Below are positions 1 to 8,304 of a stretch of 64,000 bases of DNA, piece by piece (within the stretch, counting starts at the first letter, position 1; every line of letters starts with the position of its first letter). Made by a program: the position numbers and the translations under genes. Below the pieces are notes generated by a model. That model was not told where the DNA came from, did not search any database, and saw nothing but the letters and a program-made list of their open reading frames with translations. The DNA is from Phytopseudomonas flavescens. GTDB taxonomy: Bacteria > Pseudomonadota > Gammaproteobacteria > Pseudomonadales > Pseudomonadaceae. The stretch lies in the NCBI RefSeq assembly GCF_900100535.1, contig NZ_FNDG01000001.1:258698-322697 (forward strand), in the 5' to 3' direction.

Positions 1-1
1 T

Positions 2-277
2 CCTGATGGGCGTGCTCACCTGACCGAAATTGATCGGGAAGCTATCAGTGCGGGCGAAACGTACTTTTGCCAAGCTTACAGATACCACCGCACGGAGCCA
101 GGTGGTGATGGCCGCGTGGCCACGGTTATGACCAAGCGCGGTGAAGGCCAAAGCGGCGCGCACTCTTCATGCCTGATCGGCATAGAACCAGATGTCAATT
201 TCGACCGCTATCAATGGTCGCCGGCGCAACTTTGGGAAATAGTCAGCGAAGTTCTTACCGGGAGCAAGCAGCCATGA
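2..277 (+). CDS. Hypothetical phage protein, 3' part only
   Basis: An open frame enters from the left edge and ends at the TGA at 275-277; 91 residues are visible, so the start lies outside the window. The sequence contains no motif I can name. It reads like real protein (mixed charged and aromatic residues, for example YFCQAYRYHRTEP near the start). It overlaps the next gene by ATGA, the same coupling used by the next two genes, which supports one phage-type transcription unit. Function unknown. Confidence 0.5.
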   Translation, partial: PDGRAHLTEIDREAISAGETYFCQAYRYHRTEPGGDGRVATVMTKRGEGQSGAHSSCLIGIEPDVNFDRYQWSPAQLWEIVSEVLTGSKQP

Positions 278-654
278 AAGCCCTGAGCATTCGCCAGCCC
301 TGGGCCTGGCTGATCATCCACGGAAGCAAGGACATCGAAAACCGCACCTGGCACACGAAGTTTCGGGGTCGCTTCCTGGTACACGCTGCCCAAGGCATGA
401 CCCGCAAGGAATACGAGTTCGCGCGCGACTTCGCCCTGCAAACCGACGCAACGCTGCTGCCACCCTTTGAGGATCTGCAACGTGGCGGCATCATCGGCTC
501 GGTCGAGCTGGTCGATTCCGTCGATCACAGCAAATCGCGCTGGTACATGGGCGAAAAGGGGTTCGTGCTGCAAGATCCCAAGCCCCTGCCGTTCATGCCG
601 CTGAAGGGTCGGCTTGGCTTCTTCGACGTCGACTATGCGGAGCCATACCAATGA
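274..654 (+). CDS. ASCH domain protein (phage-type)
   Basis: 126 residues. The N-terminal MKALSIRQPWAWLIIHGSKDIENRTW is the typical opening of ASCH proteins (PUA-like fold, RNA-binding or modified-base-binding in characterised relatives), followed by a GRFLVHAAQ strand and a late GIIGSVELVD strand. I chose the ATG at 274 because it overlaps the preceding stop and begins at the conserved motif; the frame is open further upstream but without family similarity. Such ASCH genes are common in Pseudomonas phages and in integrated elements. The substrate is not known. Confidence 0.8.
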   Translation: MKALSIRQPWAWLIIHGSKDIENRTWHTKFRGRFLVHAAQGMTRKEYEFARDFALQTDATLLPPFEDLQRGGIIGSVELVDSVDHSKSRWYMGEKGFVLQDPKPLPFMPLKGRLGFFDVDYAEPYQ

Positions 655-1064
655 AAGCAGTCACCCTTCCCCGCTGGCTTGAGCGCAGCGCCACGCCGCG
701 CTACGACAACCTGTACGTGGTAACCGTCTTCACCCTGGTGCTGCGCATCCACGGTACCGCCGCGGCCGTGCGCAACGCGGCGCGCCACATGCGCGACAAG
801 GTCCGCGTCGAGCACCGCCAGAAGATGGCCAACCTCGCCCAGACCCCGAGCGACGACCAAGTGCTGCGCACCGCTAACGCCATTGTGCAGGATGGTACCG
901 ACGCCATGGGCATCCTACCTGGCCAACCCTTCGAGCAGCGCCTGCAGGACGCCCCGCGCTGCCACTACAAAAGCATGCACCTCGCCGGCGAGCCCGGCGC
1001 GCGGCACTGGAAGTGCCAGCACTGCCAGCACACTAAACCGATCAACTGGAGGGCTGCGGGATGA
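651..1064 (+). CDS. Hypothetical phage protein with C-terminal CxxC pairs
   Basis: 137 residues, starting at an ATG that overlaps the ASCH stop. An N-terminal hydrophobic stretch (YVVTVFTLVLRI) is followed by a basic region (RHMRDKVRVEHRQK). Near the C terminus C-Q-H-C-Q-H suggests a small metal-binding knuckle. I do not recognise a named family. Position within a run of ATGA-coupled short genes suggests a phage accessory protein. Confidence 0.55.
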   Translation: MKAVTLPRWLERSATPRYDNLYVVTVFTLVLRIHGTAAAVRNAARHMRDKVRVEHRQKMANLAQTPSDDQVLRTANAIVQDGTDAMGILPGQPFEQRLQDAPRCHYKSMHLAGEPGARHWKCQHCQHTKPINWRAAG

Positions 1065-1390
1065 GCGGGACTGTCGTCAGGCGGGAATTTCCCGAAGGCA
1101 AGCCGTGGCCACCGATCGACCACCCAGCCACCTATGAAGAAGCCGAGGCCCTGGCCGGGCACCGGCTCGATCGCCGCAAGAACTTCGCGATCATCCGCGG
1201 CATCGTTCACGACTCAGCAGAGTGGACCGACACCTGCAGCGGCTGCGCGTGTGATTGTGGGTGCATGGGATCACACGGCAATGCGGGCTGCAGCGAGTGC
1301 GGGCACACCGGAAAGCGGCGCCAGGCCATGTGGGTTCCCATCGACAGCATGATGGAGACCTACCTCAGCCAAGACAGCGAGCCAGCCTGA
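1061..1390 (+). CDS. Cysteine-rich small phage protein
   Basis: 109 residues, start ATG overlapping the previous stop. The middle is rich in cysteine: CSGCACDCGC, then a CSEC pair and a nearby His, a pattern expected for a zinc-binding DnaJ-like or zinc-ribbon knuckle. The N-terminal half (YEEAEALAGHRLDRRKNFAIIRGI) is likely helical. No named family recognised. It ends the ATGA-coupled series; about 200 bases without a gene follow, holding an inverted repeat GGTTGCA (1461-1467) / TGCAACC (1494-1500). Confidence 0.5.
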   Translation: MSGTVVRREFPEGKPWPPIDHPATYEEAEALAGHRLDRRKNFAIIRGIVHDSAEWTDTCSGCACDCGCMGSHGNAGCSECGHTGKRRQAMWVPIDSMMETYLSQDSEPA

Positions 1391-1586
1391 TCAGATCACG
1401 GCAGCAGATTCCGACAATTGTCCGAAGACATACTGCCCTGAGAGCCCCATTCTAGATAGGGGTTGCATATTTCAGAGTGCCGGTAGGCTGGTGTGCAACC
1501 TGACCGAGAAAATATTTTCAGTTTCGGGTGAATTTGGAAACTCGGCCGTTATGGTTAATGCAACCACCAGACGTAAGGACAGAATA

Positions 1587-1802
1587 ATGGGCACTCATCA
1601 TCACGACCTGATCACCGCCATCGACACAGCGCAGCTGGCGACCAATGGGCTCAACAAGATCGAAACGAAGGTCGCCGACCTGTTGGCCGGCGCCGACACG
1701 AAGCACGTGTGCAGCGAGATCCTGTACATCATCACCGATACTCGTGAGGCGGTGAGCTTCGAGGCTCAGGAATCGATCAACCGGCTACGCGAACAAAGAT
1801 GA
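1587..1802 (+). CDS. Small hypothetical protein of the phage region
   Basis: 71 residues, MGTHHHDLITAIDTAQLATN at the start, predicted all-helical. The ATG at 1587 has AAGGA at 1575-1579, seven bases upstream, which favours it over in-frame upstream starts (for example 1551). The length, helical character and position next to the element end resemble the small uncharacterised proteins at prophage borders. No function assigned. Confidence 0.45.
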   Translation: MGTHHHDLITAIDTAQLATNGLNKIETKVADLLAGADTKHVCSEILYIITDTREAVSFEAQESINRLREQR

Positions 1803-1893
1803 GGATGCAGGTGGTTGCGCGCGAAATATTTTTGTAGGCTCAGGCTGACCTTATAGGCCGGCTGGGACAGGATGAAAACGCGCGAAAAACAAA

Positions 1894-1914
1894 TGGTATG
1901 CCAGTTGGTATGCC
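1894..1914. repeat. Tandem TGGTATGCC repeats near element end
   Basis: TGGTATGCC occurs at 1894-1902 and again at 1906-1914, just before a T-rich tract and about 50 bases before a tRNA-like sequence. Short direct repeats in this position can be arm-type sites of a tyrosine integrase; that is an inference from location. Confidence 0.3.
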
Positions 1915-1966
1915 GGCTTTTTTAACCATCGAAAAGAACCAGTAAAATCAGTTGGTTAGGAAAGAC

Positions 1967-1989
1967 GTTAGAATCCTGTCTCTCGACCA
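1967..1989 (+). other. Possible attachment-site remnant (tRNA 3'-end-like)
   Basis: The sequence gaatcctgtctctcgacca resembles the T-loop, T-stem, acceptor 3' strand and CCA of a tRNA gene, but it is one base short in the acceptor strand and no tRNA body precedes it. It sits at the junction between phage-like genes on the left and chromosomal genes on the right, where an attR formed by insertion into a tRNA gene would be expected. Confidence 0.3.
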
Positions 1990-2031
1990 AATCCCCGTTT
2001 CCAGCAGCCCACCGCTGCTTGCGAAACACCT

Positions 2032-2062
2032 CGACAAAGCCCGCCCTGTGCGGGCTTTGTCG
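2032..2062. terminator. Strong 13-bp stem terminator
   Basis: CGACAAAGCCCGC (2032-2044) pairs perfectly with GCGGGCTTTGTCG (2050-2062) around a 5-base loop. A T-rich run lies in the 3' arm rather than after it. It would stop rightward transcription from the element or the tRNA-like remnant. Confidence 0.6.
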
Positions 2063-2258
2063 TATCTGGCTGTAGCTCTCTGCCTGTTCTGGTACCTGAG
2101 CGTCAGGACGATTTGATTGCTGAAGTGACTCGGCAGCTTCTCGGCTAGGCCTACGCCGACATCTACCCTACATCCCCGAGCCCGGAACCCTTGAAATACA
2201 TGCAGGTTAAGGTCACGGACGACGGCAACGGGCAACAAGCGAACATCAGGCAGGCAAG

Positions 2259-2711
2259 CTATAAAGGTAACTCCCTGTCCTGAATAACCCGCTTCATCAC
2301 AAGGGTTGAGGTCAACCGCTGAACATTGGGCAGCCCCGAAAGGTTTTCGTCGTAGAGCGTCTGAAACGCCGGGAGATCACGTGCAACGACGTGCAACAGA
2401 TAGTCAGGCTCACCGAACAGGCGCTGTGCTTCCACAATCTGGGGAATATCGACCAGTGCCGCCTCGAATGCGGCAACAGCGGCGCGATCTCCTTCGCGTA
2501 AAGTGGCGAAGACGACTGCTGAAAAATTCAGGCCCAAGCTGGCCAGATCAAGCTGGGCTCGGTATCCCTGAATCGCTCCCGACTCTTCCAGGCTGCGCAC
2601 ACGGCGATGGCAGGGAGACAAGCTAAGTCCGACGCGTTCGGCCAGCTCTGTAACCGTGAGCCGACCATCTTTTTGCAACTCGGCAAGGATCTTTCTATCA
2701 AGCCTGTCCAA
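2259..2711 (-). CDS. Lrp/AsnC family transcriptional regulator
   Basis: About 150 residues with an N-terminal AsnC-type helix-turn-helix (LDRKILAELQKDGRLTVTELAERVGLSLSPCHRRVRSLE) and a C-terminal RAM/ligand-sensing domain (from about residue 60). I favour the TTG at 2711, which has AGGAG about ten bases upstream and gives the usual family start; an ATG at 2735 and a GTG at 2744 are in frame. The gene is divergent from a LysE exporter; such regulators commonly control a neighbouring amino-acid exporter in response to an amino acid. It probably regulates the exporter-PanB-MaoC unit. Confidence 0.85.
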   Translation of the reverse strand: MDRLDRKILAELQKDGRLTVTELAERVGLSLSPCHRRVRSLEESGAIQGYRAQLDLASLGLNFSAVVFATLREGDRAAVAAFEAALVDIPQIVEAQRLFGEPDYLLHVVARDLPAFQTLYDENLSGLPNVQRLTSTLVMKRVIQDRELPL

Positions 2712-2850
2712 TTTTATTTTTCTCCTCAAAATCATGGCGATCACAGAGCAGTTTAAAAGATAATTCTGTCCATACCTCTATATTCTTCTTTTCCGAACTC
2801 AATCCCGGTGGTGGTCTTTCAGTAGCGCCGCTGCCTCTTCGGAAGATGAT

Positions 2851-3468
2851 ATGAGCCTCACTGTTGTTGCCGCATTCTGGGCAGTTTCATTCCTTTTCGT
2901 GATGACTCCGGGCGCTGACTGGGCCTATGCCATTTCGGCAGGCTTGCGGGGACGAGTCGTTATGCCTGCCGTGGGTGGACTGTTGAGTGGGCATCTACTG
3001 GCAACTTTGGTCGTTGCGGCGGGGGTCGGTGGAGTCGTTGCAGGTCATCCCGTCGTGATGCTGGCAATGACCATCGCCGGTTCGGCGTACCTGATCTGGC
3101 TGGGTATCAACCTTCTGCGCAATCCATCCAGGGTTCAGGTTGGCGAAGCTGAAAGATCCGCCTCTCGGGCACGCTGGGCATTAAAGGGCGCGTGCATTAG
3201 TGGCTTCAACCCGAAGGTGTTTTTGCTTTTCCTGGCGTTGCTGCCACAGTTCGCCAGCCCTTCTTACGCTTGGCCCGTACCCGTGCAGATCATCGTGTTG
3301 GGGTTAGTTCATGCCTTTAGCTGCGGCGTGGTTTATCTGCTGGTTGGTTTCAGTTCCGAGTCTGTGCTTCGTGCGCGCCCGCATGCTGCGCTGCTCGTCA
3401 GCAATTTCTCCGGGGCGGCCATGATCATGGTCGGCTTGGTTCTGCTCGCTGAGCAGGCATTCGGTTGA
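2851..3468 (+). CDS. LysE/RhtB family amino-acid exporter
   Basis: 205 residues, about six hydrophobic segments. The family motif is clear: FVMTPGADWAYAISAGLRGR near residues 16-36, then GSAYLIWLGINLLR and the late GFNPKVFLLFLALLPQF. These proteins export amino acids or related metabolites through the inner membrane. The start ATG is preceded by GGAAG. The gene is divergent from the Lrp-type regulator (139 bases from the TTG start) and is followed 17 bases later by the PanB homologue, so they are likely cotranscribed. The substrate cannot be read from the sequence. Confidence 0.85.
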   Translation: MSLTVVAAFWAVSFLFVMTPGADWAYAISAGLRGRVVMPAVGGLLSGHLLATLVVAAGVGGVVAGHPVVMLAMTIAGSAYLIWLGINLLRNPSRVQVGEAERSASRARWALKGACISGFNPKVFLLFLALLPQFASPSYAWPVPVQIIVLGLVHAFSCGVVYLLVGFSSESVLRARPHAALLVSNFSGAAMIMVGLVLLAEQAFG

Positions 3469-3485
3469 ACCAGAAGGACACGATC

Positions 3486-4355
3486 ATGAGCGAACAGAGC
3501 CCACCCCATAACGTTTTGAAAGAGTCGCTCCAACCCAGGCAGGTGAGAATTCCGCACCTCAAGCAGATGAAGGTGAACGGCCAGAAGTGGGCAATGCTCA
3601 CGGCCTACGACACATACACGGCTGAAATTTTCGAGGCTGCCGGCATCCCCGTATTGCTGGTTGGCGACTCCGCGTCCAACAACGTATTCGGCTACAACTC
3701 AACCCTCACCGTGACCGTGGACGAGTTGCTACCCCTAGTCGACGCGGTTACCCGAGCGACGCAGCGCGCATTGGTTATCGCCGACCTGCCGTTCGGCTCC
3801 TATCAGGCCTCTGCTGAGCAGTGCTTCCACACCGCAGTTCGTTTCATGAAACAGGCCGGCGCCCATGCGGTGAAAATCGAAGGAGGTCTTGAGATGCTGC
3901 CGCAGGCGGAAAAGCTGGTGTCTTCTGGCATCCCAGTCATGGCTCATATTGGTTTCACACCTCAGGCAGAACATCAATTGGGAGGCTACCGTGTGCAGGG
4001 GCGTGGCACTGATGCCCTGCGCCTAGTGGAGGTTGCCCAGGCCTTTGAGCGAGCGGGCGCCTTCGCATTGCTCATTGAAATGGTGCCTAGTGAGGTGGCA
4101 GCAGCGATAACACGCGCGGTGACCATCCCGACCGTAGGGATCGGTGCTGGAAGCGACTGCGACGCCCAGGTACTGGTCTGGCAAGACATGGTCGGATTGC
4201 GAGGCGGGCGACTGCCGCGTTTCGTCAAACAGTACGCCGACATGCGTGGTGTGTTGCATCGTGCCGCTCGGGCATTTGCCGCAGAGGTGCAGACAGGCAC
4301 GTTTCCAGGGGCAGAACACTGCTTCACTGATAATCAATCCGAGGTGCAGCCATGA
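3486..4355 (+). CDS. PanB homologue (ketopantoate hydroxymethyltransferase family)
   Basis: 289 residues with the PanB barrel motifs: MLTAYDTYTAEIFEAAGI, VGDS, ADLPFGSY, VKIEGG, GGYRVQGRG, and IEMVP followed by TVGIGAG. The metal-binding aspartates (VGDS, ADLPF) and the Lys/Glu of VKIEGG are present, so a 3-methyl-2-oxobutanoate plus methylene-THF reaction, or one on a related 2-oxo acid, is possible. AGAAGGA upstream supports ATG 3486. It is not beside panC, as housekeeping panB normally is, but between an exporter and a MaoC hydratase, so it may be a paralogue with another role. It overlaps the next gene by ATGA. Confidence 0.85.
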   Translation: MSEQSPPHNVLKESLQPRQVRIPHLKQMKVNGQKWAMLTAYDTYTAEIFEAAGIPVLLVGDSASNNVFGYNSTLTVTVDELLPLVDAVTRATQRALVIADLPFGSYQASAEQCFHTAVRFMKQAGAHAVKIEGGLEMLPQAEKLVSSGIPVMAHIGFTPQAEHQLGGYRVQGRGTDALRLVEVAQAFERAGAFALLIEMVPSEVAAAITRAVTIPTVGIGAGSDCDAQVLVWQDMVGLRGGRLPRFVKQYADMRGVLHRAARAFAAEVQTGTFPGAEHCFTDNQSEVQP

Positions 4356-4837
4356 TGGGCTTTCGGGAACGAGCCGCAGCAGGATTGGCCGAAGGTGATT
4401 GCTTCACACTCACACGTCGCTTCTCGGAACAAGATATCCACGACTTCGCCCTGATTTCACGGGATTACAACCCGGTGCATTTCGATACCCCTTACGCCGC
4501 GCTACGAAACTTCAGAGCGCCCATTTGCCAAGGGCTGCTCACCGCTGGTTTGATGACGGAAATCGGTGGCCAGATTGGCTGGCTCGCTTCGGGAATGACG
4601 CTGCGCTTCAAGCGCCCGGTGTATGCCGGCGACACCGTTACCTGCGATTGGATGATTATCGAAGTCGACAGCCAAGGAAGGGGCCGGGCTGAGGTGACAA
4701 TGCGCAACGCAGAAGGCGAGGTGGTGTTAGAGGCAGAGACTGCAGGCATTGCGCCGGGCGTGAAGGAGAAAGAGCGTTTAGTTGAAATGTTGCGTGAAGG
4801 TGATCCCTCGAACATGGCAGCGCGTGCTGAAAGCTGA
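4352..4837 (+). CDS. MaoC-like hot-dog hydratase
   Basis: 161 residues with the R-hydratase signature: FALISRDYNPVHFD (catalytic Asp/His) followed by ICQGLLTAGLM and a late GDTVTCDWMI strand. Family members hydrate enoyl-CoA thioesters or are inactive hot-dog relatives. The start overlaps the PanB stop by ATGA, showing translational coupling. Its position after PanB suggests it acts on a CoA-linked or hydroxy-acid product of the same pathway; that link is inferred. About 265 bases without a gene follow. Confidence 0.8.
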   Translation: MMGFRERAAAGLAEGDCFTLTRRFSEQDIHDFALISRDYNPVHFDTPYAALRNFRAPICQGLLTAGLMTEIGGQIGWLASGMTLRFKRPVYAGDTVTCDWMIIEVDSQGRGRAEVTMRNAEGEVVLEAETAGIAPGVKEKERLVEMLREGDPSNMAARAES

Positions 4838-5102
4838 AACACTGAATGACCGCCTTGGCGGATAGCAGCCTGTCGCAGCTACTGGCCAGAGGCAGCCGCT
4901 AGGAAATAGAAAACAGCCCGCGGACAGCAGGTGTTCACACCTTCAAAAAAGTCAGTTCCCTATGCGCGAATCGGAGGCATTACACATCCCCTCGCTCACC
5001 TGATCACCAGAGCGGAGGCCAGCGCCATGCCTGATCTCCTCCCGCTCTCCAGCCCCCGGCCACGACAGCAGCGCTGCTGACCGACAGCAGTTGCGCGCCC
5101 GC

Positions 5103-5921
5103 TCACACCACGCTGGCGCGCTGCAGGTTACTGCGGTGACCGACACCGGCCGCCTGCAGGCGCTGCACCAGATCCTCACGGGCGGCGCCCCCGCCGGCAC
5201 GCACGTAGTCGAGCTCCGCGGCGGTGATCAGGACCACGGGCATCAGCGTGACGGGCGACAATGGCATGTCATCCAGGCGCGTCGCGAAATCAGGCGCCGG
5301 GCCACCGATGAGCACGCCCACGGTATCGTCGTCGCTGACGAACGCAGGAGGAATCTGCTCGCCCATATGGTGCGACTGACTCAGGCCAGGCAACTCCAGG
5401 GACAGCACGCCGTACTGCTCGATCTGATCGACGATGCCACCTGCGTCGGCCACGGTGCCTGCCACGTGCTTGATCAGTTCGAAGGCCCAGCTGTACCTGA
5501 GCGGGTCGACCTCGCCCGGTTTGCCGCGGGCATGCTCCGGGATATCTGCGGTTTCCAGAAACAGCTCCATCTCGAAGCCATTGCCCTGCCCCTCGTCATC
5601 GTCGAACGGATCGGAGAGGCCCTCGGTTGCCAGGATGATGGCGTCGCCGCGGCGCACGATGCGGTAGGCCTGGCGGGTGGAGGGCCAATACGGACCGCCG
5701 GAAAAACTCGGGCTCATGAGGTAGCCCAGCACATCCCGTTCGACGCTGCCGACCGACTGCCAGTGGCGATCCAGACAGTCGGCACTGGCCTCCCGGGCAG
5801 CCTGGTTGGCGGCTTCGAAGGCGTTATCGCTGTCAGGCGTTTGCGCCGTTTGCGAAACGGGGGCTTCTACCTGGGTAGCGGGTTTGGGCGAGAGTCCTAG
5901 CAGCTTCCGGAAAAAGCTCAT
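5103..5921 (-). CDS. Suppressor-of-fused-like domain protein (tentative)
   Basis: 272 residues, no signal peptide; AAGGGA lies seven bases before the ATG. After a short N-terminal tail, the central segment (AIILATEGLSDPFDDDEG, then GFEMELFLETADIP and YSWAFELIKHVAGTV) resembles bacterial SUFU-domain proteins, which are often immunity or polymorphic-toxin-associated. The C terminus (DDMPLSPVTLMPVVLITAAELDYV) also fits. No toxin gene is adjacent, so it may be an orphan immunity-like protein. Assignment rests on remembered pattern only. Confidence 0.5.
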   Translation of the reverse strand: MSFFRKLLGLSPKPATQVEAPVSQTAQTPDSDNAFEAANQAAREASADCLDRHWQSVGSVERDVLGYLMSPSFSGGPYWPSTRQAYRIVRRGDAIILATEGLSDPFDDDEGQGNGFEMELFLETADIPEHARGKPGEVDPLRYSWAFELIKHVAGTVADAGGIVDQIEQYGVLSLELPGLSQSHHMGEQIPPAFVSDDDTVGVLIGGPAPDFATRLDDMPLSPVTLMPVVLITAAELDYVRAGGGAAREDLVQRLQAAGVGHRSNLQRASVV

Positions 5922-6650
5922 GAGCGTCCCTTGCAGAGTGGCGCTGCAGCACGATGGCGGCAGACACGTTGAGTGGAAAAGCAGGCGCCATTATGGTCGC
6001 TTGGCCCAGAGGTGAAAACCCAATGGGGCACGTTCCGGATCACGGGCAGGGAGCAGCACTTGCAGAGGGCAGCGAGTCTTGAGTAAACAGCCCTGAGATG
6101 TGGAATGACCTGATGTGCCGGGCTCGACTCCAACTCATGTGCGACCCGGGTGATGAATTCACGTGCGCGCCCAAGCGGCAGGCCGATGATTTCATGGGGC
6201 GCCCATCATCATTCATGGCACCCTCGTGCGCTTCGATAACACACAACGAATAATCGCCTTCAGGATATCCCGGAGGGCGCCGTATGCCTTTGGAGAACGG
6301 AGGCGCGTGCTCAACGCGACTACCTGCGCGGATCCAGGAGTGTCTGGATATGGCCAGCGCGCTGACTCTGAAAGCTCTTTTGCTTCAGCGACTAAATGCG
6401 CAGTAATCAGGGGGATTCAAAATCATCCGTCAGATAGCGTGCATTGAGGCTACCGGGGAGCGCTTCGCAGGTTTCCACCCCAGTTCAGCTTGTGGGGCCC
6501 GATCGGAGTGCTCAGCACGCACCTGACCAACAGCTTGCGAGCCGAAGAACCTGGCCGCGATTCAATCTCCGGGAAAGACCGGCAATGGCCGGGCACCGAG
6601 CACTGCTTTCGGCCAGAACCGAACACCGAACTCTAAATGGAAGAAATTAA
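5922..6650. other. 729-base stretch without a convincing gene
   Basis: Several short frames occur on both strands but none has a good ribosome site combined with protein-like composition. Base composition is lower in GC than in flanking genes in parts (6290-6440). I see no tRNA, strong terminator or long repeat here. It may be decayed DNA. Confidence 0.4.
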
Positions 6651-6908
6651 ATGTCCTTCAATTCACATAGGCGAAAACTGTTGGATGAAAGATCCCCCCT
6701 CTCGCATCGCGCCTCCCACGCACGCTCATGCGCTCTGCTGGTGGCCCAAAAGCTTGGTCTACAGAGGGACGATGTGATCGAGCAGGTGGCGAGAAAAACC
6801 GGCGTCGATCTGGATGAACCACGGTCGCCTGCCGAACTGCTGATCGCGCTAGTGGAGCTGGAGAGCATGCGCCTGGTGCCGTTTTCTACACACTACGATC
6901 CACAGTAG
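6651..6908 (+). CDS. Small hypothetical protein
   Basis: 85 residues. GGAAG lies seven bases before the ATG, a good ribosome site. The N-terminal third is basic and polar (MSFNSHRRKLLDERSPLSHR), the rest is predicted helical (LLVAQKLGLQRDDVIEQVARKTG, then AELLIALVELESMRL). No membrane segment or cysteine pattern of note. No family recognised; its isolated position makes it either an accessory gene or a remnant. Confidence 0.4.
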   Translation: MSFNSHRRKLLDERSPLSHRASHARSCALLVAQKLGLQRDDVIEQVARKTGVDLDEPRSPAELLIALVELESMRLVPFSTHYDPQ

Positions 6909-7134
6909 CCAGCAAGAAGCATCGCCGAGACGCGGCTTCTGGTCTTAGCCAATAAGAAGTCCAGGCCGGAGGCTTCAAATCCCGCTCAGGTCGCCGTCCC
7001 CCATACAACGCGGCTTCGCATGTCGATCACCCCGCCATACCGCGTCAACCGTGAAAAGAAAGCGCTCGAGCCCAGTGCGACGCGCCTGCAAGGACGGCAT
7101 TTGCCACGCTCCTGCAAGCGCCCGGCTCACGACC

Positions 7135-8304
7135 TCAGACTGCGCTCGACGTTTCCGGCCAGATCGGCTCGCCCAGATTGAGCATCAGGCGGTTGGCCCA
7201 GGCGAAGATCGCCACGGCGTGGATCAGGTCGAGCAGCTCGCCCTCGCCGAGCCCGGCCTGGCGGGCGGCGACCAGGTGCCCGGTGCTGAAACTGCCGGGC
7301 TGCAAGGTCAGGTCGATGGCCAGGCGCACGATGGCCCGCTCACGCGGCGTCTGCCCGGCGCTGTGGGGATCGTTGAAGACTTCGCGGATGATCGCGTCGC
7401 GCTTGGCCAGCTGTGCATAGCGCTGGGCATGCACCGAGGCGCAGTACACGCACTGGTTGATGCGCGAAACCACGGCGCTGGCCAGTTCCCGCTCGGCACG
7501 CGGCAAGCCGCCCGGGGCGTACATGATGGCGTTGAAGGCCAGCGAGCGCTGCCGCAGTATCCCTGGCTGGTGGATCAGGGTCAGGTAGTACTCCGACACC
7601 TTGGCCTTGGGGTGGCTCTCTTCCAGCACGGCCAGTTGTTCGGGATTGGCCCGCTCCAGTTCGAGGATGTCCAGCCAGGAGCGCCAGCCCAGGGTGCGAT
7701 TGGTGAAGCCCTGGATGTCGATGAACGCCCCGCTCTGCGCACCCGGCTCGCGTTCGCCAGGCGGCGCCGGTTCGGCAGTGGCCGGATCGTGTGGCTGGGC
7801 AATGGCTGCCAGGCCGGCGATCAGCCGTACCTGATAGGAGATGAACGCCAGGAGCTGGGCCAGCACCACCGCCGAGGGTGTATCCAGATCGGCAGACTGC
7901 AGGCTCTGCAAGGCCTCGCGATCGCCCTCCACGGGCTTCACGGTCAACCGCCGAGTGAACGCCAGCAGCACGTGCAGGCGCTGCGAGGCGAACGCCTCGG
8001 GCTTGACTGGATCGAGCAGCGGCGGCCATTCGCTGGGCAGCGACTCGGCATGCAAGCGTTGCCGATAGTGGCTGACCAACGCCGGCTGGGCGCTCAGCTG
8101 ACTGGCATACAGGGCCAGCAACAGCCGCTCCGGTAGCGTCAGGCTACTCTGCAGGTTGCTGGCGAACAGTGCGTCGTAGCTGCCCTGAGTAGCTGCGACC
8201 ACCTTGTGACGGGCGTGGCGTACGCCATGCAGCACGCTGCCTCCTGCCACACCAGCGACAGCGTCGACGACATCCACTGGGGTGCCGGTTACCTGGTTGT
8301 TCAT
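7135..8304 (-). CDS. Two-domain CMD/AhpD-like protein
   Basis: 389 residues. The C-terminal half (about 230-385) is an AhpD/carboxymuconolactone-decarboxylase fold with the redox motif C285-VY-C288-ASV-H292, as in peroxidase-related AhpD enzymes. The N-terminal half (about 40-170) has the same helical layout (LTLPERLLLALYASQL) but no CxxC. It looks like a fusion of the two CMD-type proteins usually encoded side by side with peptide-type ABC transporters. It is the last gene of the nine-gene operon and overlaps the hydrolase gene by ATGA. Probable role: thiol-dependent peroxide or substrate chemistry linked to the monooxygenase; inferred. Confidence 0.75.
   Translation of the reverse strand: MNNQVTGTPVDVVDAVAGVAGGSVLHGVRHARHKVVAATQGSYDALFASNLQSSLTLPERLLLALYASQLSAQPALVSHYRQRLHAESLPSEWPPLLDPVKPEAFASQRLHVLLAFTRRLTVKPVEGDREALQSLQSADLDTPSAVVLAQLLAFISYQVRLIAGLAAIAQPHDPATAEPAPPGEREPGAQSGAFIDIQGFTNRTLGWRSWLDILELERANPEQLAVLEESHPKAKVSEYYLTLIHQPGILRQRSLAFNAIMYAPGGLPRAERELASAVVSRINQCVYCASVHAQRYAQLAKRDAIIREVFNDPHSAGQTPRERAIVRLAIDLTLQPGSFSTGHLVAARQAGLGEGELLDLIHAVAIFAWANRLMLNLGEPIWPETSSAV

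Noticed and set aside
1948..2238. 96-codon minus-strand frame near the element end
   Set aside because: It runs through the terminator and the att-like site and has no ribosome site or recognisable motif.
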